Origin: Harmothoe impar
Taxonomy: Eukaryota; Annelida; Polychaeta; Phyllodocida; Polynoidae
NCBI GenBank assembly: GCA_947462335.1
Contig: OX381709.1
Coordinates: forward strand, 69,928,609-69,992,608
Direction of reading: 5' to 3'
Length of the DNA: 64,000 bases
Shown: positions 22,830 through 35,243 of the stretch, piece by piece
Layout of the letters: each line of letters starts with the position of its first letter
Numbering within the stretch: the first letter of the stretch is position 1
Translations under genes and position numbers: made by a program
Notes under the pieces: model-generated
What the model was told of the DNA's origin: nothing
The model's input: the letters and a program-made list of their open reading frames with translations, nothing else
Database searches by the model: none

Positions 22830-24590
22830 GAAAGCTCTGTCTATCCTCTCACTGACTGAACTCTAATGTCCAGTATACCCCTGGTTCTATCTAGTGGCAA
22901 AAGCCGGAAAGTAACCCATTGCAGTTGCTCAATGTAGCCATGACTAGGCGCACTGAACTCATGGGTTTTCCCGGACAATTTTGTACTGTATGCTTATAAA
23001 ACTTATGTAAAACATTATAAAAATATAACAGGTCGATGGACAATATCATAAGGATTCCATACATGTATAATGTTAGATGTCTGAGGCATCTGGGGCTTGG
23101 GAATGATGATGGGAAGTGAAAATATCGCACACAAGTCCCGTTTTCACGCCCGGCGACCCCCGCAGTTCACGTAGCTAGGTCAAGTGGTCAAAATTTCTTA
23201 CCTGCCCCAAAATCACCCCCCCCCCCCCCCCGTTGTAAAAAATGAGCACCCAGTAAAGTCAGACTGAGTAGTGACAGAGGAGTGAGAAGTGAGTGAAGAA
23301 ATATGATAAGATTCACTGTAAGAAAGGTTTCGTCAAAATATAACAGTACTGGGATTAGATATGAGAAGGTAAATCTACGGTGAATCATCGTAATTCAAAC
23401 CATGTTAGCACATAACAAGTATTTACTATAGAATGGCTGATATTTGCTATGCTTCATTGTATTCTGACTAACCGTGAAACACCATTGAGTTTTACAGGAC
23501 AAACTCGTAAAAAGTATGTCTATTTTTTAGTGTTTGTAGTTTGGAGCTGTAGCACGTGACTGTGGTGGGGCATTATCTCTGAACTGACACATTTTTGTTG
23601 ACCATATTATGCCACTGACTTGTCAAACATAGCTGTTTTATCATCTGAAGTTCCAAAAAGGCCCCTATCAACCAATAATGATTTATTTCTAAAGTGAGAC
23701 ATTCTTCTGGAAACTTTTAGCATAAGTGTTCTGGACTCTTAGAGTCCTCAAGCAAAGATTGTGAAAGGTTATTCCTATATGGAATTTAGGCCTTTGAAGG
23801 CCCACATGTTATTGAATCTACATAAACAGTTAGAATCGGTACTCAAACATGTTATACCCTTAGTACCCCCTTGAGGAAAGCATGCATAGTGCTTCAATAC
23901 CCTGTACCATTTATTGTTAACATACATTCATAGTTAACAACTAGGAACACATGAACCTATGGGCTTGATACATTCCCAAAGGATCACTATGCTTGACCAA
24001 ACCAACGCTGGTACTTTACTCACTGCCACTGTATTGATGCATCATGCAGCCCTTAAAGGGTAAACTATAGCCAGTTCTTACACAGCCTACAGACGGACTA
24101 AGTACACCTCTTAAGGGGTGTGCAGTTAAGAATGTTGCTTTGAACGTTGAGTAACCACTTAGTTCAAGCACCCAAAGCCATTTGGATGGCAGACATCTTG
24201 AATTGGATGCTGTCAATGTTTAACATCAATCTATATTGAATAATGTGAATTGCACATCCTTGCAAGCGCATAACATAAACATTATTTCATCACAAAGGCT
24301 TCCCAACTAGCGGAAATAATATTTTTACTTACTTCTGATAGAAATAATCAGGTTTATACAAACATATTCATCAGTCTAAAAGTGCTTGGTAATGTGTCAA
24401 TCCTCTTTTTTTCCCTTTTTTTTTCAGGCCTACCCTATTCAAAGTTCTAGACTTAGTCATTATCTGCCATAACTTCCTTGAATATAAGTTATTTAGATGC
24501 CTGAGTAGCTTATAACAAGCAAAACCTAATCATTTCCTGTGCAGATCCTAAAAATCAGCACAGTAACCATCAACAACTCTCATGGTGTTA
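22830..24590. other. no gene recognised
   Basis: Contains a C-run at about 23,216-23,232 and a TTAA-family core with AAAGGGTAAA near 24,032-24,066. Nothing else can be supported. Confidence 0.4.
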
Positions 24591-24599
24591 CTGTATCCA

Positions 24600-24740
24600 G
24601 TCTACCATTGGTTACCTGGGAGATACACAATTGTGATGTCACTGATGACGTCACTGACAGGGCGGCACCATGATAACGGCGGCCGTTTGAAGTGTTGAAC
24701 GCTTCATTACAAAGTTGCATCGCGGTGGAGGGAGACTGCT
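24600..24740 (+). promoter_or_regulatory. promoter-like segment with CRE and inverted CCAAT box
   Basis: ATTGG (inverted CCAAT) at about 24,607 and a consensus CRE palindrome TGACGTCA at 24,646-24,653 lie upstream of a CpG-containing stretch with GGCGGCACCATG and ACGGCGGCCG. This combination is typical of animal TATA-less promoters. No long open frame follows, so a downstream first exon is only a guess. Confidence 0.3.
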
Positions 24741-24892
24741 CTGTGTTCAACGTCTTCTAAAGAAATGTGTCAATCCTCGATTTCCTCGTAATAGGTAGAC
24801 AATACATGGAATATGGGAAGTGCAATCCTCTCCTTGAAAATCGAATTGTTTACTGTATTGTACATAAATTAAAGGTGTCTGGTACCACCACT

Positions 24893-25605
24893 GATCCCTG
24901 GAAACAAATTCCTGTGAATTCCCCCTGAAAAACACAGGTTGAACTCGGGTCAGTCCCGGGAATAACCCGGGTTCTATTCCCGTAATATCACGGGATTCTG
25001 TGAGCAAAATTTCCCGTTACATCACAGGATTCTGGTAAACAGGATGGCATGAGTTCGAACCCCATTTCTGAAAGACCTACCTAGTTTTAGCCAATGTGTT
25101 CTCAGCAATTCAGTTTAACTACTAAATAAAAGTATCCACACGTTTTTCATTTATGCATTCAGCCTTTTTCCGTCTGCTCATCCTGACTGGGAAGGGAACC
25201 AGCCACCTTCAGATTCATAGTGCCATGCTCTAGCTGCTGACCTATTGGGCCATGGGTTGGGAAAAGGACAGAAACTATGACCAGTGGTGACTGTGCCATA
25301 ATACCAAGAGTTATTGTTGAGAAAGAGGACTTTTCTATACCCACAATTAGAATCGCTGCAAATAGATATTATGCTATAGTTGTATGCATTAATGTCTAAA
25401 TTATTTATATCAAGATTTGATATGTTTGGTGTCCTCAGGATTCGAACCCATGTCCTTCAGCTGCACTGGGGTAAATCCCGAGATTCTACAAGATTCTACA
25501 TGTAAAATCATGTCTTTTAATCCCGTGATATCACGGGAAATTTTGCTCACAAAATCCCCAAAACTTCCCGGGAATATCTCGTGACTTGTTACCAGGGATA
25601 CTACT
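24893..25605. mobile_element. 0.7-kb element with inverted arms of about 100 bp
   Basis: The left arm (24,893-25,012) has ATCCCTGGAAACAA, CCCGGGAA and ATCACGGGATTCTGTGAGC. It is mirrored by the right arm (25,520-25,605) with GCTCACAAAATCC, ATATCACGGGA, CCCGGGAA and CCAGGGAT. The interior contains several tRNA-like box-B sequences (GAGTTCGAACCCC near 25,052 on plus; GGGTTCGAATCCTGAGG near 25,440-25,456 on minus). Probably a non-autonomous DNA element carrying SINE debris. Confidence 0.6.
25186..25256 (-). mobile_element. tRNA-like SINE head
   Basis: On the minus strand, TGGCCCAATAGGTCAGCAGC and TAGAGCATGGC resemble a tRNA D-arm/A box, and GGCTGGTTCCCTTCCC resembles a B box. The acceptor and anticodon stems do not close convincingly, so it is a pseudo-tRNA or SINE head. 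Confidence 0.55.
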
Positions 25606-25791
25606 ATCTTCGTGTCTATGTGTCTATCTATTATCCTGCTTAATACTAATAAGCAATGACTTCTCTCCTGCGCTGAATCAGTCTGTCATGTGCTAATTTG
25701 GTCTGTCCTGAGTTGACAGGACCTGCCGACTCAGCCTACCATGAGATGACCGGGTCTGCCCTGAGTTGACCTGATATTACATTGTAGTGTT

Positions 25792-25906
25792 ACTAGAGAG
25801 TTTAAGATTTGGCTACTTGTAACGTGTAAGGCATTCTTCAGCATTGTTCTAAAAGTACACGTTGCCGCACACGTCGTGATCTTAAACTCCCTAATGCTAG
25901 AAAAAG
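25792..25906. repeat. short inverted-repeat element
   Basis: CTAGAGAGTTTAAGAT and ATCTTAAACTCCCTAATGCTAG form imperfect inverted ends, with GTAACGTGTA/TACACGTTGC continuing inward. The corresponding position in copy A does not show it. Confidence 0.5.
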
Positions 25907-26047
25907 AGAGTCCATAGGGGTTCAGGTTTTTACCTGAATTAATGACCTTGGAAGTTCCACATTTGAGCCTTAGTTGGCATTCTAGATCTGTGGTGTCCAT
26001 CTTGTTTGGCACTGCCTGCACGTCCCGTCATTACACAGCGTCCTTCA

Positions 26048-26452
26048 CAGTCTATACGAAAACTTTTTCACCATGCAGGACATTCGGTCCCGCAGATCTT
26101 TTTATTTGCAGGCCTGGCTTAATTTTTGCAGGCCCGGATATTGGATTACAATCTTGCTATTCAAAAATGAAATATAAAGCAAGTATTTTCCTGATATTAA
26201 ATAATAGTAAAAAGTGTTCCTCTATATGTTACAGTTATATACTTAAGAACATTACAATGAATATTTAAGCTTTTTGTTTTATACTCTAGAAACCTTAATA
26301 ATGGTCCGATTTATAAGCCGTGAAAACTGGCATGTAGGCAGGAATCTCCTGAATACGGCCAGCTATTCGGGCTGGCAGTAGGTCTTTTTCTGCCGGCCTG
26401 GCAGACCTTTTGCCGGCTATAGCCGGTGTCCGGCAGGTTTTCGTATAGACTG
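26048..26452. mobile_element. hAT-like non-autonomous element, 405 bp
   Basis: Perfect 16-bp inverted ends, CAGTCTATACGAAAAC and GTTTTCGTATAGACTG, are flanked by CCTTCA at 26,042-26,047 and 26,453-26,458. Copy A at about 9,610 is the uninterrupted equivalent. Internally GCAGGCCCGG-type motifs recall 1,987-2,329 and 36,280-36,480. No transposase is present. The superfamily is inferred from the CAG start. Confidence 0.75.
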
Positions 26453-27888
26453 CCTTCACACTCTTTCATCAGTCACTGCACCCTTTCCCGCACATACACA
26501 ATAGGCACTGAGGACTCCGCCTGCATCAGGGCCCTGGGTGACACAATGTGGTATAGAAACACCCGGACAAAGACTCTGTTAACAGTATACTAAGATGCAA
26601 TAAATCACCCTCCGATTGCATTGTATTCTTCATGAGTAAAACCCATGGGAAATTTATCTTCAACACATTTCATTACCAACAGATATGGCTTATACACCTA
26701 TTCTTTTACCATGAGCTAATTCTTCTAGTTATGTAAAGAAGTGAATCTGTTGTAAAACGGATTTATAATACAATGACATCAGCCCGACATCAGCCCTGCG
26801 TTCTCGTTTTCAGATGAGCCAGGCACTATAACCCAAAATTCTAGAATCCACATAAAAAAGGCTGTGCTTTCCGTCGCGTTTCCAGAATGATGTTATTTGA
26901 ACTTAATGTTCATATTTTTCAGCTGTTTTTTGCACACATTTCTTGCGCGCTGTGCCATGTGTGAAACAAAGATCTGTTCAGGCAGCACAGAGAGTAACAT
27001 CTATGAGGTTGCTACTATTGACCTTGCAGGGGAGACTTACTCAAGTTTAAGTTTTGTGACATCTGTCTGGAGCACGGACTACTACTGAGCTAAACCTCGG
27101 GGAGGAGGTCAGGTGTTTCTGTTTACAGAAACAGGTAGTCAACTCAAAGTATCCCTTCTCCTTTGAGCATTGCATTCTGGTGAAAATGCATGCATTTGGA
27201 TGCATCAAAATGCCATAATCTCATGGATGTGCATAATAAAAAATATTACTGGGATGCAGAACACACAATTTTGCATTAAACTGCAGATATACCCACTTTT
27301 AGCAAAGTCCCCCCTCTGCTTTGTGTCAACATTGCTGCGGTCCTTAAAGCACATGGTCTGCATACCCTCAACCATGTAGGGGAGCACAAAGCACAGGGGT
27401 ATTTTTTATACAGCAAAGGTAGCCAGTGTAGCAGTCAGAGTGGCCCACGCTGTCCTACCTTCACGGCAGGATTAGAACTCTGCTTGGAGACAAAGGTAAG
27501 TTAGTGAGCGTGGTCTGGAGTAATACATCCTGACTCACCAAGCTATCATTCCCCGTAAATCATGTTTATCCCTTGTGCTATTTTATGTATTTATGAACTA
27601 GTGTTACTGATGTATGCACCCCGTTGAATGATTAATTTGATTGAGTAGTGATTTGTCAATATACTTAGGATTGCAATGATGCATATCTTCTGAGCTAACA
27701 TACGTGAAACTGCACATCAGGCTATTAAAGGACGTGTCCTGGGCTGTTGGCAGCAGGGATGAATCAAAGAGGAGAGATGAGTGTTCTGTTACTTTGCTAT
27801 GCAGCCTTGTTAGAAATGAGGAACGTATGGATATAATCATAATCTGTTTTCATTATCTAAAGCAGATAGGATGTCATTGAATACATAG

Positions 27889-28079
27889 CCCTTTAAGGAT
27901 ACCATAGTGCTTTGATGCACCTTATCCTTTGCAGGCATGATGCATATAATATGCAGCCTTGGCAAGTAACTCAGCAGTGCTGCATTCATCCATCATGCTG
28001 ACCCGACAGCAAGATGCATCATGGTAGTGCCGGCGAGTTACGCTCCTGCACTACGTTAGTGTATCATGGTGACTATATT
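27889..28079. repeat. TTAA-family palindromic MITE (partial)
   Basis: Starts CCCTTTAAGGATACCATAGTGC, followed by GGCATGATGCATATAATATGCAGC, the mirrored GTGCTGCATTCATCCATCATG, and further GATGCATCATGG cores. The right terminus is not clear. Confidence 0.65.
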
Positions 28080-28312
28080 TACTTCAAGGCAACATGATAA
28101 CAATGCACATAGACATACGGACAACCAGCTGTGAACTATTTAGTGCATGTCCTAGTAGATTAACTTGTTGCTCTAAAGCACTATCTATTTTTTCCGAAAT
28201 TCATAAGAAATTTCCTCAGATATACCAATAATTAAAATAGACATCATTTAGTTGGAAGCTCGGAGAAACTAGTCAACTCATTGAAATTGGAAACTGTAAC
28301 TTGAGACTCATC

Positions 28313-28379
28313 CCCTAATGAAGTACTAATTAGCAATGTCCTCTAGGGGTAATTTATAACTAACTCAGCCTAGACTGAA
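28313..28379. promoter_or_regulatory. conserved block with homeodomain-type cores, copy B
   Basis: Counterpart of 11,463-11,521: CTAATGAAGTACTAATTAGC and AATTTATAACTAACTCAGCC are retained, while a few bases between them differ. Function is inferred only. Confidence 0.4.
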
Positions 28380-29081
28380 GCTGGAGCCGAGGGGAGAAAG
28401 GGAGGGAATAGAGAAGAGAGTAAGACAGTTTTCATTATTCCCCTAGTGATAAACAATATCAGTAGAAAATCAAGGCATTCAAAACAGGTATGTTATGGAA
28501 TAGATTAGATATATATATATATCCCAGAAATACTGACTCCTATTCCTCCTTCAAGTGTACACTCACAAAAGAGTTGAAGGACAATGTCCCAGTTGTACCT
28601 TAAGCCATACCACCCATTAAAATAAAGGAATAAACAATCAGTATACACCCTTTAAGGGTTAAACACGTCTATGTTGGCAGTGAACAGGTTGGATGTGGCG
28701 GAAAAAACATGTATGTGATCGACTTGAAGCAGGAACGTGTTGATAACTGGTACCAGATTTGTAGAGGGGAAAACGACTCTTTGAGCAATGACTGGAGTTT
28801 GTTGTTGTTTATCTATCAGTCCGGCTTGCCCTTTAGTCCTAAATCCAAGCTTCAACACTGCCTATACTACTCATAGCTTCATGTGTATTTGCTGTCCTGA
28901 TGCAACAATGCATCCCCAGTGAGTTACTTGTCAGTGCTGCATTGGTGCATCATGTTGAACCTGCTGTAGTGTATCAGCCCAATATGGTCAGAATGATGTA
29001 ACACTGTAATACAGAAATAGCTTCACGCAACCTGACACAAATCCTACTTGGTTGTTTCTGTCTGTTATTATACAGCCCTCA

Positions 29082-29226
29082 TCAAATAAAAGTTATGGAT
29101 ATTAGGACAAACACTGGAGCAGTACACTCACCCTTCCACGTGTTGGCCTCCCCTCACTGCCGTCTCCGCAGCCAGACTAATTTCCTGGGGAAATAAGGCA
29201 CTAAATAACATAACGTCCAGGGAAGA
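29082..29226. promoter_or_regulatory. perfectly conserved block pair, copy B
   Basis: 29,082-29,127 and 29,168-29,226 are identical to the copy A blocks at 13,217 and 13,303, while the 40 bases between them differ at many positions. The sharp edges of conservation argue against simple recency of the duplication. Confidence 0.5.
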
Positions 29227-29875
29227 TGGGTCCAAATGTGTAACGGAATACTCAGACGAAAGAAGACTGTGAAATAGCCAAGGACAAGGAGTATCTCTTC
29301 TTTGGACCTCATACATTGGGAGGAAGGGTTCTTTGGACTTTGCAGCAGGAATTTAAATTTTTTTAAACAGTCTAAGTGGACGCCTCAATATTTTAGATGA
29401 CTTTCTACATCTTATAAACAATGACATCAATTTGAAATATTGAAAGAAGGCTGTATTTATTCAATGCTCGGGCTCACCGATGGTACCTATTTCTATTGCG
29501 AGATACATATTCGAATATAGGTCCAGATTGTGATGATATTCCCAGAAAGCAAATACTTCCTATTGCATGCTTATTTCATCTTCCAATAGGTATATTCATG
29601 ATGTCCATCATGGACATGATATGGGCACTGCTTTGTACCATTTTTATAAGGATTGGCATAAAATGGCACATTTTCAATGGAAAAGTGCAATAGGTGCAGC
29701 AACTAATTCCCTCAAAAAGTCATGCATCGTTTCTGCTGTTAGGTATGAGTCACATATCAAGTACGTGTTAATGCAAGCGGTAGATGATGCTTCTAATTAT
29801 ATATTTATTATTAACACATTGGATATATATATATATTTAGTACACACTCATTAACACTCAACTGTAAACCTTTTA

Positions 29876-30030
29876 AGACTAGAATGATGCAGGAAGGTTA
29901 ATGCACTATGCTGAACCTTTATGGAACTTACCTTTGTGTACTAACATTGCGTGGCCAGCATGATGCATGAATGAACCCCTCATTACTTATAGTTATACTC
30001 CACAGGGCTGCATTCATGAATCCTGATAAC
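29876..30030. repeat. TTAA-family MITE (partial)
   Basis: AAACCTTTTAAGAC at the left, GCATGATGCATGAATG in the middle and GGCTGCATTCATGAATCCTGATAAC at the right follow the family plan. Confidence 0.55.
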
Positions 30031-30099
30031 AAAATTGGAGGGTGCGTTAAATCAGTGTGATGCTGATAAAACAGTTAGGTGCAATCTCTGCAGTAAGAG

Positions 30100-30740
30100 C
30101 TGATCTCAAGGATCAACCGAGCCACATTGTTCGGAACTATTGTACATAGTAGATTTTTCATGGTTTGGCTGTATATGTACTTTTGACCCGGTCCCCGCAA
30201 TGATACTCATAGGAGATGTTACCTGCGTTCTATAAAACGAGAAATAAAGGTTATTTCTCACATAGTTTCACTGTCAGTGAATTCCAGAATAAGGGGTATT
30301 CTTTCTCAGGCAAACTTAGTTGATATTTAGATAAGGGTGTTTTTAAAAGGAAGTGTCAATTCCTATATTAATGATGCCCAATTTAACAAGTGATTCTTTA
30401 ACCCTCCCCCTTCGTATCTTTAATTAACTGATAAATGGATGCCTTTATAATACTAGAAATGTCTCAGTTTTCTCTGTAATAAGGGGTCTTTTTATTCCTC
30501 AGAAAATTCACGAGTAAATCCACCCCAAAATTAGTAGATTATGTTGTTTCGTTGAAAAATGTAACGCAGGTCACGTCCCGTTTTGATACTGAGTGCGAGG
30601 ACATGAATTGTTTTTGTTACCAAGAGTTCTTGGGTAACCCTTCATATCGACAATAAATGTAAGCCGAAAAATATCTCGGTGTAATAGGGGTCAAATGCTT
30701 GACGTTGTAGGTCTCTATGGATCTGCCATTTATATGGTTC
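30100..30740. other. no gene recognised
   Basis: AT-rich sequence with repeated ATAAGGGGT phrases but no defined unit. Nothing supported. Confidence 0.35.
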
Positions 30741-30746
30741 TTGCCA

Positions 30747-30868
30747 TTAACCCTTTAAAGGCAGCATAGTACTTTATTACATGATACTATGCGCTTTTGT
30801 CGGTATGATGCATGTATCATGTGCCTGGGGGTATTTTTGCCTTTTCTGTATTCACGTATCATGCGGAT
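30747..30868 (+). repeat. TTAA-family MITE, left part
   Basis: TTAACCCTTTAAAGGCAGCA and TAGTACTTTATTACATGA are the best-preserved left terminus after the 41.6-kb copy. The core GGTATGATGCATGTATCATG follows. Confidence 0.65.
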
Positions 30869-33531
30869 TCCACTGGGTCAATACTCCCCCACAAGTTTGG
30901 CAGGATTCATACGTATACATGAAACACCTCCACTAAATAAAATGCCTCCACCAGACCACCTCCAATGGGTGATTCCCCATGCCCATATGTATAGCATCAT
31001 ATTTCTGCCACTGCAAAGATACCATCAGATGGCCGTAACTTTAATGATACTGCACTCATACATTATTCATTGATAAGTTGGAATAGAGATACTGCTCATT
31101 CAGACTATTTACTGATATAGTAAGGCTCCAATGAATTCTTTGAAAAGTTCCTTGGCAATGGGACTAACAAGTATGCTTTCTGTTGCTTACTTTGTAAAGC
31201 TTTTTGCATTTGTAAAATAATCACAGTTGTTCTTTCGGTAAACCTTTTACATATCAATAATATAATTTAACTGCTATACCATCAGCATTTATATTGACAT
31301 GCCGTTAAAGTGGAGTTAAACCGTATGATCTTGGTTGGGACAACTTGAATCCTACTTTGTCCGAATTTGCTTCGATACCCTTGGACGTTGTCCAAAATGG
31401 GCTGACCACATCGATGCAGATTATTCCGAGCTGTCACATATAATATTCACCAGGCATATTTTTGTTTGTACCGGCAATGGTTGGCACACAAGCCATAACC
31501 GGAGCCATTGGTGCACAATATGATGCGGATGATGTGGGCTTATTATAGCATGATAGGCTCCTGTCACGAAAAGAGGAGGTATGAATAGTTTGATGCAAAA
31601 GGCGAGTCAATGGCCACAATAAAACGAATGTAACAATCTTATCTTTAGGAAAATATGATGATATAAGTTACTATGCCCTTTGTAAATATGAGTGGTTGGT
31701 GGAATGTACAAATAAACATCAACCTGGTAGGTTAAGCATGGTACTTGGATATAGGATTGGTGACCAGCCAGGCCTAATCTCATGCATTATGACAACAAAT
31801 GGCATCGTGCTGATATGAAGCAGTGGTGTATTTCTGCCCCCCCCCCCAAAAAAAAAGAAAAAAAGAAAAAAGGTCTTCCAAGACCCTATTATATAAAACA
31901 CACAATTCCCAAAACTTACCTCTACCACATACGGAAACATGGGGGTAGAGGGACTAGGGCCCCAATCCGAACTAAAGGGGGCTGAAAACTACGTTTTAAT
32001 GAAATTCCAGTACAAATGTGTATACATGATATCCGGTGCTTAACATTTTGAGTTTATACGTTTCTTTATTCCACAGAGTGATTTTACAAAGAAAACGATA
32101 TAATCAAATGGGACAGTGCCCTATATCTAATCTAGATGCTTAATGCCATGCAAGGTATGCGGTATACATTCAACCGGGTACATACAGGTAATCGGGAGAT
32201 ATCGCAATATCACATAGGATCAGGCAGTATATTCTGTTATTATCATATCTGCTGGCCAAAGATATGTCTATTGAGGATCACAGTTTCACTGATAAATGGC
32301 ATCTAACTCTGTGACGTGCAGTTGTTTAACCAGTAAATGTTATATAATGATAGTACTGAAATAGTTCGGAGGTAGCAACAAACTGGTAGACTCGTATTGG
32401 TGTTATTATACAACTATCATGTAGAATTGCTATAATTAATTGTGACATGGCAGCACTCTTATCTGACATGCACATTACTGCATAAGTGTGTAGTAAAATT
32501 ACTTATTTGTATAGCTTCCAAGAGACATACAGCGGTGCAAGTTAAGGAGGTTAACATTGGTTGGAGTGAGCCCCCATAGGCCCCCATGGGCCCCCCAATG
32601 GAGAATTGCTTCCTACGCCTACGAGTTGGGAAACATTTAGATATGGGGGACTCAGTACTCAGCACCAAATCCTTTTTATTCTGCCGGCATATAGTCTGTT
32701 GCAGCCGACTCTTTATCAAAGCCTCTGGGTTTATGTAAAGGTGTGCAGAATAGTGCTTATTAAACTCTCTAATGAAGGGATAACAGGGAGCGTTATTGTG
32801 CTATATATGCCCTTATATATATGCATGCACTGTTACATTATTTGCTGAGTAACATTCATGTAATATGCCGACAAAAGGACATTGCATTTCAGCACTATGT
32901 TCATGAAGAGTTAACCCATGCCATAGGTTTTAGCTGCCTCTGTCTCTACCTATATGTGTGTAACGTTACCACATCAAGAACACTGTATGTGTCCATGAAT
33001 GCACTTGGAAGTTTACCTTACTGGACCTGAACATTTTAAAACGAAGCAGCTGGGCAATTCTAGTAGAAACAGCAAGAATCATTCATTTACAACAGAACAG
33101 ACACAAGTTCATTGATTGCAGAGAGAAAAAAGAAGCGAAGATAATCAGTCCACAGAAGTTGTTGTAGCTACTGTAAGTATGTATGTAAAAGGTCACCAAG
33201 ATAGGCAGCTGAACATACAAACGACAGCTAAAAATAAATGTTCTTATTCAAAGAAAATCTTTCCGTTAAAACTCTTTGTTTGCTGAGTGAGTATGTTCAT
33301 CTTATTTTCTTGAAATGAGAAAGTATTTTGGCACATGACCTTTCATTTATAGAATGACAGAAGGTGTATGCTTCCCCTGTTTGGTTGTCATGAAATAGCT
33401 GAACAGTCCATTCCCTAGGAACATATAATTATATGGTATAGTTTACATACTATGTAAAATGTTATCAATATTATGTAATGGTGCACATGTAATGCAATCC
33501 ATTCACAGGTACTGAGTTGGGTCCTAGGAGT

Positions 33532-33668
33532 AGCTCGCCAGGGATGCATTCATGCATCATGCAAGTCCTACCAGAATGATACATTCCCAAAGGGTCATGA
33601 TGCGTGAATGCACTGCCTTCATGCACTATGTTGATAAAGGGGATGTCACCATGCGGCCCTTAAGGGGA
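33532..33668. repeat. TTAA-family MITE, right part
   Basis: CGCCAGGGATGCATTCATGC, CATCATGC, a second GTCATGATGCGTGAATGC core and the right terminus GCGGCCCTTAAGGGGA abut TTAA at 33,669-33,672. Confidence 0.65.
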
Positions 33669-33758
33669 TTAATGTTTACGACCTGTCCTCTTTATGGTTT
33701 TAGGACGTCGACCGCCTTAGCTTAACTTCTGTCTTCAATATATATATATATATTTGAC

Positions 33759-33942
33759 ATACTGTATTCGACGTAATAAGCGCCCTCCCCCTAATAAGCG
33801 CCTCCCCCTTTTTGAGACGATTTTAGACTAGAACAAAGGGTCGAATTTCGCGATTTCGGGGACATTTAAACTCTCAAGTACTAAAAACGTCATAAAAATA
33901 ATTCTATAAGCCCCTGGGCGCTTATTACGTCGAATACGGTAT
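33759..33942. mobile_element. 184-bp MITE with ATACYGTATTCGACG ends
   Basis: The left end ATACTGTATTCGACGTAATA and right end TATTACGTCGAATACGGTAT are inverted copies with one mismatch, continuing into AAGCGCCC on both sides. Non-coding. The target duplication is not clear. Confidence 0.8.
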
Positions 33943-33969
33943 TCAGTATTTATATACTACCGTTGACCC

Positions 33970-34980
33970 CCATATATGACATATAGAATTGATATTGAGT
34001 GGCCATTGGAAGTAACCAGGCTGAGGCATCAAAGGTTATTGTTACAGACATTACACGAGTGGCATATATTAAAAGGAGGGCTGGGATGAAAAATTGAGAA
34101 CAGAAATTCCCGCAAAAACTCATGAATCTGATAGCTAAAACATATACCTTTTAAACAATGTTGATTTGGGAGGCTTCTAATGGGTTTCCTGGCCCTGGGA
34201 GACAAATGAAAAGAAAAAAATGAGCCTGGAACCCAGTTTTTTGGGTATTTTTTTTACTTTGGAGTGCCATAAAGCCTAAAATGTTGGTCCGAGACAAAAA
34301 CATTGTATAAATTCTGAAAGCCTAGAGTGTTCCCTCTCACCTAAAACCAACAAGACCTAGTATGGTGCAGAGCTCATTATTCTATAGCTCATGGAAGGTG
34401 AAAAACACGACTTGGTACATAAATGTGGGGTCTGACTTATTATGGTCGCATATATATGATACTTTTCGGAAATATCAGAAATGATAGATTAGTGTAGTTG
34501 CAAATTGTTAGTGAGCAGTATCTGCATTGTCCTGTTTTCATGATAATTACAAAAATGAGGTAATTTAAGATTTACATATGGAAAGGAATCAACATTTATA
34601 TTCAAACGAATTATAATATCACATTTTAACTTATAAATGTATATTGAAAATTGTTAGTGATATAATATGAACTATTAATAGTGGCTCATTCCCAATAGCA
34701 GTAATTATTCTGCTAATACAATGATATTAAATACATATTAAATTATAGGTGGCTTAATTCAACTGGTGTTTCTTGCCAATGAGCAGCATTTTTATACGAG
34801 TTCATTAAGGAACAGGATATTGTGTAAAATGTAAATGTACATTGGATTACTGGATCATACAAATGGAAATACACAATTGTATCGCGACTTGGACTTTACA
34901 TGAATAAATACTATTGAAATTGAAATTGATATTGTGTAGCAAGGGGGTACTTTCTCGAGGGGGCGGGGCCGGGTACAGAA
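33970..34980. other. no gene recognised
   Basis: AT-rich DNA without repeats or motifs that I can support. Confidence 0.4.
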
Positions 34981-35004
34981 GACCTACACCTCCCACAGTC
35001 CTAC

Positions 35005-35243
35005 ATCCTATGACAACTTTCCCACCCAAGTTGCTGCGGTATAAGGCTCCAGTATATTCCATGACAACTTCCCCACCTAGGTTGGTGTGGTATAAAGCTC
35101 TAGTATATTCTATGAAAACTTCCCCATCTTAATTAGAAGTAGCTGTGGTATAAAGCTCAGTATATTACATGTACATGACAACTTCCCCATCTAAGTTGCT
35201 GTGGTATAAAGCTCAGTATATTCCATGACAACTTGAAGTCCTA
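35005..35243. repeat. 58-bp minisatellite
   Basis: About four units built on CCATGACAACTTCCCCACCT then AAGTTGCTGTGGTATAAAGC and TCAGTATATT, with 70-90% similarity between units. Each unit contains a TATAAAG string, so it could be mistaken for repeated TATA boxes. Confidence 0.8.

Larger units (their letters stand above)
25750..33215 (+). repeat. segmental duplication, copy B
   Basis: The collinear partner of 8,770-19,080, but shorter (about 7.5 kb against 10.3 kb). It lacks the SINE pair, the 221-bp elements and the GGACGGA tandem units of copy A, and has its own insertion at 26,048-26,452. No shared protein-coding frame was found across the copies. Confidence 0.8.

Noticed and set aside
35005..35243. 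array of TATA-box promoters
   Set aside because: TATAAAG recurs only because it is part of the 58-bp minisatellite unit.
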